From contig JBJTTJ010000172.1 of the NCBI GenBank assembly GCA_046080125.1, forward strand, positions 1 to 9,209: a stretch of DNA of 9,209 bases, read 5' to 3'. This DNA comes from Cuspidothrix sp046080125 (GTDB lineage: Bacteria; Cyanobacteriota; Cyanobacteriia; Cyanobacteriales; Nostocaceae). Position numbers and translations under genes: made by a program. Under the pieces are notes generated by a model, which saw nothing but the letters and a program-made list of their open reading frames with translations, was not told the origin of the DNA and made no database searches. Below, one piece after another: positions 1 to 6,107 of the stretch; position 1 is the stretch's first letter, and each line of letters starts with the position of its first letter.

Positions 1-32
1 GATTGGGTTTCTTTTGCAGATGCTTGAGTCAT
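1..32 (-). CDS. 5' end of an unidentified gene, cut by the window edge
   Basis: On the minus strand an ATG (complement of 30-32) opens a frame reading MTQASAKETQ to the edge of the window. An AGGGGA ribosome-binding site (complement of 39-44) lies about six bases upstream, which is the main support for the start. The stop of the VWA gene is only 17 bases upstream, so the two are probably co-transcribed. Ten residues are too few for assignment. VWA membrane proteins in cyanobacteria can be followed by a tubulin/FtsZ-like protein, but nothing visible here tests that. Confidence 0.6.
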   Translation of the reverse strand, partial: MTQASAKETQ

Positions 33-49
33 AGTTTTTCCCCTGAATA

Positions 50-1198
50 CTATTTTTCAATTTTAACATTTATTTGGTAATCACGCTGGCGTGAATCTGG
101 ACAATTGAGCGTAAATCTAGAATTAGTTATGAGAGTCTTTAATGTAATTTTTTTGTTGTTTAGTTGAATGTTTCCCTCTGGTGTTGGGACTAGATATAGT
201 TTTTCTCCTTCACGTTTTAAGTGGCCTCTAATATCTCCTCCTGGAACGTCAATGCAATCGTCACAGCTAGGATCATATTCACCTATGGCGATTTTTTTCT
301 TATTTGGTATTATACATAATTTTTCGTCATTTTCTCCATTATCTTCAAATCTAATTCGCAATTTCCATTTTTTCCGCAATCTGGCAAATTTCCATAGACT
401 CCAAATACCAGCAGCTATTAATAACAGTGAAATTAAACTAGGAAACCATAGCTGTTTGAATAAATAGGGGTTAACTAAACAGGTTTCTTTTCCTCCTGGT
501 GCTGGCGTACAAAATTCCTGAACTGTGGGGTTAATATCTACTACGGATAGTTTATAATCTTTATTATCTTGATTTTTAATTGTAAGCGATCGCTCTTTTA
601 AAGGTAAAGTCTCAATCCATTTTTGTCTTTCTTGGCTTTCCGGTGATGTTGTTATTCTCAAAGGACTATCAGCAGGGGTTTCTATCCAAATTTCCGAAGT
701 AATTCCTGGTTTAGTTAATAATGGTGCGTCAGTAACCCAAACCACAGACTGGGGTTTAATAGGTTGATTTTTCACCAACCGATTTTGATTAATTTGAGCA
801 ATACCTTGATATACTGTTAACTCTGCTTTTTGAATATCTGTACCATAGCGATTAGGGTCGGAACTAAAAGGTATTTTTGCTAATACTTTATTAATATTTT
901 CTGAATTTTTATTGCTAAAATATATAGGTTTCCCTAATGGATTTTCTCCAGAAATAACCTCATCAAAAACCACATTTTGAGCAAAGGGAACAACATAAAC
1001 AGAATCTCCGGGTTTGAGACTATCTTCAACTATTTGACGTAACCGAATCCGGCCTTGGTCATTTAAACCCACACTTTCGGTTATATCAATAGCCAAAACC
1101 ACATCACGTTTACCCCCACCCCAGAGGGATACTAACTGTAAGCCATTTTTCTGTGTACCTGTCAGTGATTGTCCAGGAGTAATTTTTGTCAAAGTCAC
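50..1198 (-). CDS. VWA-domain membrane protein of unknown function
   Basis: The 382-residue protein has an N-terminal von Willebrand factor A-like domain (about 30-180). A MIDAS motif D38-x-T40-x-S42 follows a hydrophobic strand (DVVLAID), with T120/D121 and D157 (WVTDAP) as probable further metal-site residues. A linker holds Cys230 and Cys240. One membrane helix follows (about 250-269), then a basic stretch (KFARLRKKWK) and a C-terminal soluble region of about 100 residues with Cys295, Cys312 and Cys315 and a strand-rich look. VWA domains usually bind metal-dependently to partner proteins; the partner here is unknown. The start is GTG, six codons after an in-frame TAA, with no convincing ribosome-binding site. 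No signal peptide is visible, although the basic residues after the helix predict a cytoplasmic C-terminus and hence an exported VWA domain. The next gene begins 17 bases downstream. The VWA call is firm; the role is not known. Confidence 0.85.
   Translation of the reverse strand: MTLTKITPGQSLTGTQKNGLQLVSLWGGGKRDVVLAIDITESVGLNDQGRIRLRQIVEDSLKPGDSVYVVPFAQNVVFDEVISGENPLGKPIYFSNKNSENINKVLAKIPFSSDPNRYGTDIQKAELTVYQGIAQINQNRLVKNQPIKPQSVVWVTDAPLLTKPGITSEIWIETPADSPLRITTSPESQERQKWIETLPLKERSLTIKNQDNKDYKLSVVDINPTVQEFCTPAPGGKETCLVNPYLFKQLWFPSLISLLLIAAGIWSLWKFARLRKKWKLRIRFEDNGENDEKLCIIPNKKKIAIGEYDPSCDDCIDVPGGDIRGHLKREGEKLYLVPTPEGNIQLNNKKITLKTLITNSRFTLNCPDSRQRDYQINVKIEK
586..593. repeat. HIP1 octamer GCGATCGC (first of six)
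   Basis: The palindrome GCGATCGC occurs at 586-593, 2513-2520, 3353-3360, 4617-4624, 5064-5071 and 5371-5378, all inside coding regions. Six copies in 9.2 kb is far above the chance expectation for an octamer (about 0.14). HIP1 over-representation is a hallmark of many cyanobacterial genomes, so this is strong evidence for the taxonomic call. Confidence 0.95.
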
Positions 1199-1271
1199 AA
1201 ACTCTATAGTCCGTTAAATACTGTGTGTGTTTAAATTATTGCATAAAGCGTCAGCAAGTTAAATACTACTT

Positions 1272-1289
1272 CAGTGAACAGTGAACAGT
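1272..1289. repeat. CAGTGAA heptamer tract (STRR-like)
   Basis: Two full CAGTGAA units plus a partial CAGT lie in the gap between the VWA gene and the MscS gene. Short tandem heptamers of this kind (STRR-type) are scattered between genes in heterocystous cyanobacteria. No function is evident. Confidence 0.55.
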
Positions 1290-1330
1290 TTTAAGAATGG
1301 AAGCTTAGGCAGTTTTGTCTATCTCTACAT

Positions 1331-1371
1331 TAATTTACGCCAAATGTCTAATAGACATCTGGTGTAAATTA
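1331..1371. repeat. Near-perfect 41-bp palindrome downstream of the MscS gene
   Basis: Arms 1331-1350 and 1352-1371 pair over 20 positions with a single central base (1351). Only two pairs deviate (1339/1363 and 1343/1359), and on either strand one of these is a G-U wobble. In RNA this would form a long hairpin with the tip opened by a few bases. It lies 34 bases past the MscS stop codon, where a transcript 3' end is expected. No T-run follows the stem on the minus strand, so it is not a textbook intrinsic terminator. It could stabilise the mRNA end, or be a dispersed palindrome or the remnant of a small mobile element. Confidence 0.7.
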
Positions 1372-1404
1372 CGGTGGGGACAAGGGTTTGGTGGCTACCC
1401 ATAG

Positions 1405-3057
1405 TTAATTTCTGGAGATGTCTAATGGGTTTAATGACAAGCTACGAAAATAGGATTCTAAGTGTTCTTGGATTTGCTCTGAAATCTCATCCTGACTTAA
1501 AATACTGGAGGTGACTTCCTGTAGTGTTCCAGTTAAGTAATAGTTGTGATACTGACTAATATATTGGCTCATTGTATTGATAGAGATTCCGTCATGATGA
1601 AGGGCATTTGCAACTGCGAGGGCAGTAATGGCAAGAATCTCCGTATCTTCAAATGTGGTAATTTTAACCAGTGGTAATGGTTCTCCCATAAAAAGATTCA
1701 TCTCTCCAAAGAAATCTCCCATCAAGAATTTTTCTGTTGGAGCGTCTGGTTGGTGACGGAGAAATTTCTGTCTATGGTCTATATTGTCAATCTCAGGGGC
1801 TAAACTTGCATAAAGCCAATAGAGAGATGATGCTTCCTTAGCTGCCTGGTAAGTTAGGGAGAACGCCACTGGACCGATGTACTCAGCTAACTCAGAGGCA
1901 ACTTGTTCAATTGCTAGTGGTTTGAGAGCGTAGCTAGATTGGTCATGATTCTGAGGTTGACGACTAAAGGGTTTAAAGGTAATTGTTTCTAAATTCGGGA
2001 CTAATTTTTGTTCTATCGTCACACAACCTCTTATTACCAGAAATAGGGCTGGGGAGATCAGATGTTGATGGTCAAGTAATTCGTCCGCATCAAACAGTAG
2101 GGTTTTAGAGTGTTCTACTAGAAGCCTTTGAGCCTCGACAGTTAAATTTCTGAAAAATTCAATGTTGCTCACTAGTTGTAGAAGACGTTCATTTTCAGTG
2201 GACTGATACTCAGTTCCTAAACCAGTACGACTCAGAGCATACCAAACGCGACAGCGAATTTCTGGGTCTGTGTGGTTTTCCGCCTCACTATAGTTTTTCG
2301 GATAGTAAAATAATTTATAGTTAACTTCTTCTAGCCCATAAGACCACATTCTGACAAATACGGGTTTGTCAAGATTAATATTTGACAGGGGTTGCTTGAT
2401 TACTGCCTTACAGGCAATATCCATGACCTGGTTAGGTGGAACATGAGCAGAAGTTGTAAAGTCCACTGTTCGATAGACGGAACCAGGGGTGATCATTTTG
2501 ACCAATTCTTTAGCGATCGCTCCATTGGGAATATAAGTAATTTCACCAGATGTAAGCCGGATATCTGTTGAATTCCAATCTATTGATTCCACTACCCCTT
2601 CTACTGCAACCCCTTCTAGTCCCTGAAATTGAATCTGATCACCAATTTGAAACGGTTGGTTAATTTGCAGAAAAATGCCAGAAAGGAAATTTCCTAGTGG
2701 TTCTTGCATTGCAAATCCAACGATTGCCGTAAATAAAGCAGAAGTAGTAAAAAACGTTGTAGTTTCCTGACCGAGAATACGCAGAATGATAAAGGTGCAG
2801 ATCAGATACAAAAAACCTGAGATTATTAGTTTTAATAATCTTGATGGGCGCGTTCTTTTTTTACGCGTTAACCAAAAATTGATGACTAGAAAAGAAATGG
2901 CATTAACAACGACTATACTAATGCTGACTAATACAGCAATTTTCAAGCCGTATAACACTGTGGGTAAAAATTGTTGGGGATTGTTTAAAGCCACAACATA
3001 AACAAATAATAGACATCCAGTGAATGCCAATTGCAACAGGGCTAAGAAATTTTTCAT
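1405..3057 (-). CDS. MscS-family channel with a cNMP-binding-like domain (bCNG type)
   Basis: Read from ATG at 3055-3057 the protein has 550 residues. The frame also allows a TTG start at 3105, 16 codons earlier; residue numbers here count from that TTG. Hydrophobic helices lie near 19-38, 50-78 and 90-110. An MscS-type pore helix and the start of the beta domain follow at about 118-160 (FTAIVGFAMQEPLGNFLSG, then QPFQIGD). The MscS C-terminal alpha/beta part runs to about 300. From about 313 a cyclic-nucleotide-binding fold begins, is interrupted at about 363-460, and resumes with GDFFGEMNLFMGEP (463-476). The architecture matches the bCNG branch of the MscS superfamily. The phosphate-binding arginine expected after GEP is replaced by Leu477. 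I prefer the ATG because GGA lies six bases upstream and a membrane helix follows at once; the TTG has AGGA four bases upstream. The haem-sensor gene ends 72 bases upstream, so an operon is likely. Confidence 0.88.
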   Translation of the reverse strand: MKNFLALLQLAFTGCLLFVYVVALNNPQQFLPTVLYGLKIAVLVSISIVVVNAISFLVINFWLTRKKRTRPSRLLKLIISGFLYLICTFIILRILGQETTTFFTTSALFTAIVGFAMQEPLGNFLSGIFLQINQPFQIGDQIQFQGLEGVAVEGVVESIDWNSTDIRLTSGEITYIPNGAIAKELVKMITPGSVYRTVDFTTSAHVPPNQVMDIACKAVIKQPLSNINLDKPVFVRMWSYGLEEVNYKLFYYPKNYSEAENHTDPEIRCRVWYALSRTGLGTEYQSTENERLLQLVSNIEFFRNLTVEAQRLLVEHSKTLLFDADELLDHQHLISPALFLVIRGCVTIEQKLVPNLETITFKPFSRQPQNHDQSSYALKPLAIEQVASELAEYIGPVAFSLTYQAAKEASSLYWLYASLAPEIDNIDHRQKFLRHQPDAPTEKFLMGDFFGEMNLFMGEPLPLVKITTFEDTEILAITALAVANALHHDGISINTMSQYISQYHNYYLTGTLQEVTSSILSQDEISEQIQEHLESYFRSLSLNPLDISRN

Positions 3058-3129
3058 ATCAGATCCACAATCACCAATAATAAGTTCAACAATGGCTGAA
3101 CACAACCAATCCTGTTTACTTCACCAAAG

Positions 3130-4074
3130 TTATTTCTTGGGTGCTTCCAAGGCTTTATTGAGACTAATTAAGAGCCGATTAATAGCTTTGTTCAAGGGGT
3201 TTAATGAATTAGATTTATCTTCTGGAAGTTGGGACATTTCTAGCTGATGCAAACTAATTTCTTCAACTAGGTGAGTAATCCCATCTAGAGGTCTGATAAT
3301 CCATTTTTGGATGACTAGAACAACTGTGGTGTATGCTATTAAAAACACACTAGCGATCGCTAATAAATATGATCCAACAGAGTTCTGAGCCTCCTGATAT
3401 TGAACTGATGTGGGCACTGAAATAATCCTTGTTCCCACAATTTCATTCATTTTCCAACCAAAACCATTCTCACTCCCATAGGTTTTGATCAGAGAAGGAG
3501 GAGCATTTTCTGGCTTGCTATGGCAAACTAAACAACTGGACTTAGTAATCTTAATTGGTTTAGCGATATAAAGGGTTTTATGGCCACTGATTACATCCAG
3601 TCGCTCACCTATTTTATCCTTGATATTAGGATTTTTGGCAAAATAGTCTATTATTTCCACTTCCCACCCTACCGCCAGATCTTTGCGATTTGTTGGATTA
3701 ATGGCACTTTCTCGATAAGTATATCCTTTGTTCTCCTTACTTTTGCCTAGTTGATTTAGAATCTGTTGAGCAGCATAGGAGGGAACAGTTACTTTATTAA
3801 ACTCAGGTACCTCTTGATTTTTATCAGCTGACTTTGATACATTTTGAGATGATTGCTCTTGGGTAAGCAATGAAAATTGAGGTACGACCTGGGTTGACGT
3901 GTAATCTCTCGTAGCGGCCGCCGTATCTAAGAGTAGTGTAGCCTTGCGTATTATCTCTTTTTTAGCGTCATTATATTCTAGCCCCCAGATTGACAAACCA
4001 CAAATAGTCCACCCTGCAAAGAAAATACTAAACATAATTAAGGTAAGTCTTGTTTGAAGTTGTTTCATCAACAT
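3130..4074 (-). CDS. Membrane-anchored c-type haem sensor (Tll0287-like/DUF3365) with HAMP-like tail
   Basis: This 314-residue protein has an N-terminal membrane helix (about 10-31), an extracytoplasmic domain (about 35-230), a second membrane helix (about 234-256) and a HAMP-like segment starting at WIIRPLDGIT (258-267). The outer domain has Tll0287-like features: VPSYAAQQ (97-104) and a single c-type haem motif CLVCHSKPENAPP (C181, C184, H185). A covalently bound haem on the outer face is therefore expected, as in the structurally known Tll0287. Such domains usually precede a kinase, cyclase or methyl-accepting module; here the protein stops about 50 residues after the HAMP start with no output domain. 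The ATG at 4074 has no clear Shine-Dalgarno sequence; a second ATG lies two codons later. It is first in a probable operon with the MscS-type channel, which might be its output (inference). Confidence 0.85.
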   Translation of the reverse strand: MLMKQLQTRLTLIMFSIFFAGWTICGLSIWGLEYNDAKKEIIRKATLLLDTAAATRDYTSTQVVPQFSLLTQEQSSQNVSKSADKNQEVPEFNKVTVPSYAAQQILNQLGKSKENKGYTYRESAINPTNRKDLAVGWEVEIIDYFAKNPNIKDKIGERLDVISGHKTLYIAKPIKITKSSCLVCHSKPENAPPSLIKTYGSENGFGWKMNEIVGTRIISVPTSVQYQEAQNSVGSYLLAIASVFLIAYTTVVLVIQKWIIRPLDGITHLVEEISLHQLEMSQLPEDKSNSLNPLNKAINRLLISLNKALEAPKK

Positions 4075-4130
4075 GGCAATTCGGGTTTAAATTTAAGTAT
4101 CTACTATTAGCCAAATCTATGTATCGTGGG

Positions 4131-4160
4131 ATTCTATCTTAAAAGTCGGTCATAAGTCAA
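4131..4160 (-). promoter_or_regulatory. Sigma70-type promoter for the haem-sensor/channel operon
   Basis: On the minus strand TTGACT (complement of 4155-4160) and TAGAAT (complement of 4131-4136) are separated by 18 bases. Each matches consensus at five of six positions. Transcription would start about 50 bases before the haem-sensor ATG. The call rests on sequence match and position only. Confidence 0.6.
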
Positions 4161-4240
4161 TATAAATAATATAACGGTATGCTGTTAAATGAGATACGCA
4201 AATTGACCTAAAAAACCATGCACCTAAGCACTTTCAACTC

Positions 4241-4256
4241 TGTTCCCTGTTCCCTG
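4241..4256. repeat. TGTTCCC heptamer tract (STRR-like)
   Basis: Two TGTTCCC units plus TG. Related pieces occur at 4392-4402, 5601-5608, 6033-6048 (TATTCCC, TGTTCCC, TG) and 6537-6544. All read in the same orientation and all lie in or at the edges of intergenic gaps. They resemble the short tandem heptamers of heterocystous cyanobacteria. Confidence 0.6.
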
Positions 4257-4340
4257 CTATAGTCCTGGGTCATACAGAAGTTATTACCGCCATATCAGAT
4301 AATGATGATTGGCACAAAGCACAGAGACAGAAGTTGAACA

Positions 4341-4390
4341 CAAGGGAGAAAATAAACAAGAAGAAATTCTCTTTTGGGTTTCTCCGCTTG
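4341..4390. repeat. Interrupted inverted repeat in the lepB leader
   Basis: CAAGGGAGAAA (4341-4351) pairs with TTTCTCCGCTTG (4379-4390): 11 base pairs with one bulged G at 4386 and a loop of 27 bases. It lies 48 bases before the lepB start and could fold in the leader RNA, or be part of a dispersed repeat. No T-run follows, so it does not look like a terminator. Confidence 0.4.
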
Positions 4391-4438
4391 CCGTTCCCTG
4401 CTCTATACTCCCTTAAACTACTACTTACATTCTTAACT

Positions 4439-5011
4439 ATGACCACTGACAAGAGTGATATCAAAGATACTTCTTCACACACAAACATTAGGAGTGGTTG
4501 GCAGGAAAATCTCGTTTTAATTACTATTGCCCTGTGTTTAGCCCTCTTAATTCGGACATTTATTGCTGAACCACGTTTAATTCCCTCGGAATCAATGTAT
4601 CCTACTTTACACACAGGCGATCGCTTAGTGGTGGAAAAAGTATCCTATCGGTTGCATCCTCCCAAAACTGGGGATATCGTCGTTTTTAGATCACCACCAG
4701 AATTACAACGGCGGGGCTATCCTCAAAATCAAGCCTTTATTAAACGGGTAATTGGTGAACCAGGTACAGTAATCAGCATCGCTCAAGGGCAAGTCTACCT
4801 CAACGGTAAAGCCTTGACAGAAGATTACATTGCCGAACCGCCAAATCTTCCATTTCCAGAAATCAAAGTCCCAGAAGGTGCATTTTTCGTCATGGGAGAC
4901 AATCGCAATGATAGTAATGACTCCCGCTACTGGGGTTTTGTCCCCCGTCAAAACGTCATCGGTCGCGCCACCTTTCGCTTTTGGCCTCTTGACCGCATCG
5001 GTTTAATTTAA
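4439..5011 (+). CDS. lepB: Signal peptidase I
   Basis: This 190-residue serine protease removes signal peptides from exported proteins at the outer face of the plasma or thylakoid membrane. One N-terminal membrane helix (about 23-41) is followed by the catalytic-serine box IPSESMYPTL (48-57, nucleophile Ser52), a strand with GDRLVVEKVSYR (60-71), the catalytic-lysine box FIKRVIGEPG (100-109, general base Lys102) and the conserved GDNRNDSNDSR box (153-163). All S26-family boxes are intact and the length is normal for a short bacterial type I peptidase. The frame stays open upstream to a TTG at 4334, but the added 35 residues have no family counterpart and come from repeat-rich DNA, so the ATG at 4439 is chosen. 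No Shine-Dalgarno is visible. Cyanobacteria often carry two signal peptidases; which one this is cannot be told. It converges on the helix-hairpin-helix gene, 21 bases away. Confidence 0.95.
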   Translation: MTTDKSDIKDTSSHTNIRSGWQENLVLITIALCLALLIRTFIAEPRLIPSESMYPTLHTGDRLVVEKVSYRLHPPKTGDIVVFRSPPELQRRGYPQNQAFIKRVIGEPGTVISIAQGQVYLNGKALTEDYIAEPPNLPFPEIKVPEGAFFVMGDNRNDSNDSRYWGFVPRQNVIGRATFRFWPLDRIGLI

Positions 5012-5032
5012 CTTATTAAACGAAAATAATTG

Positions 5033-5566
5033 TTAATAAAACCGCAGATAATGCATTAACTGAGCGATCGCATCTGCGGGTAAATTTAACCTCCGCTGAA
5101 AATCTGTTAAACTGCGGTAAGAACCACCCGCCAGACGGTTTTCCACAACTGTCTGTGCTAGGGACAAATCCATAAAGGGAATTTTTGATAAACTCTCTAC
5201 AGAAGCAGTATTAGGATTAACCTGCTGAATCTGATCTAGACAAAAATGATCATAATAATTAAAATTCAGCAGAGGTTTCAGAGGTGACAATCGCTGTACA
5301 GGCAACCCCAAAGCTGCCGCCACATCTTCAATACAGTAGAATACCACACCAGCACGAGAAAGTTCCACAAGCGATCGCCCCTGATGAATTGATAACCCAG
5401 GTAAACGTAACCAATCATCCACAGTAGCCCGATTGACATCAATACCCAACCCTAACTCAGCCGCCATCTCTACCTCTTGTAGCGACTGTAAACGATAATA
5501 GGGGTCACTCAGTAGTTTTGAGCGCAGCTTGTGTAATTTCAGATTTAAAGGTAGCCATTTATTCAT
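5033..5566 (-). CDS. Cytoplasmic protein with two ComEA-type helix-hairpin-helix repeats
   Basis: The 177-residue protein carries two helix-hairpin-helix units of the ComEA/HHH_3 kind: one at about 42-93 (IDVNRATVDDWLRLPGLS onward) and one at about 116-166 (VNPNTASVESLSKIPFMD onward). Both have the 'N.A....L..LP/IP' opening and the closing 'F....DL' style helix. There is no signal peptide or membrane segment, so it is not a secreted ComEA DNA-uptake receptor. The glycine-rich turns that contact DNA in classic motifs are altered: GLSIHQG in the first repeat and FMDLSLA in the second. DNA binding is therefore uncertain and protein contact is possible. It starts at ATG 5566 without a strong ribosome-binding site. 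The TM2-domain gene ends 41 bases upstream on the same strand, so the two may be co-transcribed. Function unknown. Confidence 0.82.
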   Translation of the reverse strand: MNKWLPLNLKLHKLRSKLLSDPYYRLQSLQEVEMAAELGLGIDVNRATVDDWLRLPGLSIHQGRSLVELSRAGVVFYCIEDVAAALGLPVQRLSPLKPLLNFNYYDHFCLDQIQQVNPNTASVESLSKIPFMDLSLAQTVVENRLAGGSYRSLTDFQRRLNLPADAIAQLMHYLRFY

Positions 5567-5607
5567 ACTCTATCAATCATCAAAATAGCTCTCCAGTCAC
5601 CTATTCC

Positions 5608-6015
5608 CTACATCCGGTCTAACATTTGACGACGCTTTTGCTCAAACTCATACTCAGAAATTAACCCATCTTGGCGTAGACTTTCTAATTCACGTAGAGC
5701 ATTAGCTACAGATTCTACCTGATTACCAACCTGGGATGATACTTTAATCGGCGACTCACCTAAGTTAAAATAGCGATCAAAAGCTTCTTCCCCTTGAGTC
5801 AAATACCAAACGCCTTCAATAGCACTAGCAATTTTAGGGATTGGTGTCCAAGATAACAAAACATATAGTATTCCCCAAAGTGGCTCTCCCAAGTAAAATT
5901 TATGTAGCCCTGAAATCGTCAGTGTGCCAGAAAAGGCTAAAATGATAGCAATACTTCGACTTTTTCCCTTGGTTAACATCATTGTATCCAAACCTATCGT
6001 TAAATTAATTGCCAA
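5608..6015 (-). CDS. TM2-domain membrane protein with C-terminal SHOCT segment
   Basis: A small membrane protein of 135 residues from TTG, or 124 from the ATG at 5982. The TM2 domain has two hydrophobic segments (about 20-36 and 47-71) around the signature SGLHKFYLGEPLWG (35-48). The C-terminus (about 104-135: NALRELESLRQDGLISEYEF and on to the end) is a SHOCT-like helical segment, often found at the ends of small membrane or oligomerising proteins. The role of bacterial TM2/SHOCT proteins is unknown. Two starts compete. The TTG at 6013-6015 has AAGGA six bases upstream, the best ribosome-binding site nearby. The paired ATGs at 5980-5982 and 5977-5979 have GGA five bases before the first and sit closer to the first membrane segment. 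The TTG is given here on the strength of its Shine-Dalgarno, but the ATG is nearly as likely. Confidence 0.82.
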   Translation of the reverse strand: MAINLTIGLDTMMLTKGKSRSIAIILAFSGTLTISGLHKFYLGEPLWGILYVLLSWTPIPKIASAIEGVWYLTQGEEAFDRYFNLGESPIKVSSQVGNQVESVANALRELESLRQDGLISEYEFEQKRRQMLDRM

Positions 6016-6032
6016 GTTACATCCTTTTTTCC

Positions 6033-6048
6033 TATTCCCTGTTCCCTG
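6033..6048. repeat. TATTCCC/TGTTCCC heptamer tract (STRR-like)
   Basis: TATTCCC, TGTTCCC and a partial TG lie just upstream of the TM2 gene, in the divergent gap before the DUF1825 gene. The unit is the same as in the 4241-4256 tract and in the same orientation. Confidence 0.55.
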
Positions 6049-6107
6049 CTTTACATAAGGTCAAGTAGTGAAATTTCGGTAAAAAACCCTACTTTAACCC
6101 AAGTAGT

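Larger units (their letters stand above)
4075..4438. other. Gene-free divergent gap of 364 bases with repeats
   Basis: This gap separates the haem-sensor gene from signal peptidase I. It holds the minus-strand promoter (4131-4160), a TGTTCCC heptamer tract (4241-4256), an interrupted inverted repeat (4341-4390) and another short TTCCCTG element (4392-4402). The stretch around 4314-4350 (CACAAAGCACAGAGACAG and on) resembles low-complexity dispersed repeats seen between genes in Nostocales. For the signal peptidase gene I find only weak promoter candidates: TGCTATAGT at 4256-4263, an extended -10 match arising from the heptamer tract, and TATACT at 4404-4409. Neither has a good -35. Frames crossing the gap on either strand look non-coding. 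Confidence 0.6.

Noticed and set aside
168..467. Plus-strand frame of 99 codons opposite the VWA gene
   Set aside because: It is antisense to the C-terminal part of the VWA gene and has no recognisable features. The frames at 2786-3001, 3020-3247 and 4703-4951 were dropped for the same reason.
1331..1371. Palindrome as a classic intrinsic terminator of the channel gene
   Set aside because: No T-run follows the stem on the minus strand and the stem is AT-rich at its base; kept as a repeat instead.
3914..3921. GCGGCCGC (a NotI-type octamer) as a possible cloning scar
   Set aside because: It lies in frame within the haem-sensor gene, coding for part of DTAAATRD, and fits the flanking protein sequence.
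4334..4438. Upstream extension of lepB from a TTG start
   Set aside because: The extra 35 residues are not part of the signal peptidase family and are encoded by repeat-like DNA; the ATG at 4439 gives the normal length.
4270..4614. Minus-strand frame of 114 codons overlapping the lepB start
   Set aside because: It runs antisense through the clearly real lepB N-terminus and the repeat-rich leader, and its translation shows no domain pattern.
5013..5039. Possible bidirectional terminator between lepB and the HhH gene (TTATTAA / TTAATAA)
   Set aside because: The stem is only seven A-T pairs with a 13-base loop, which is too weak and likely by chance in AT-rich DNA.
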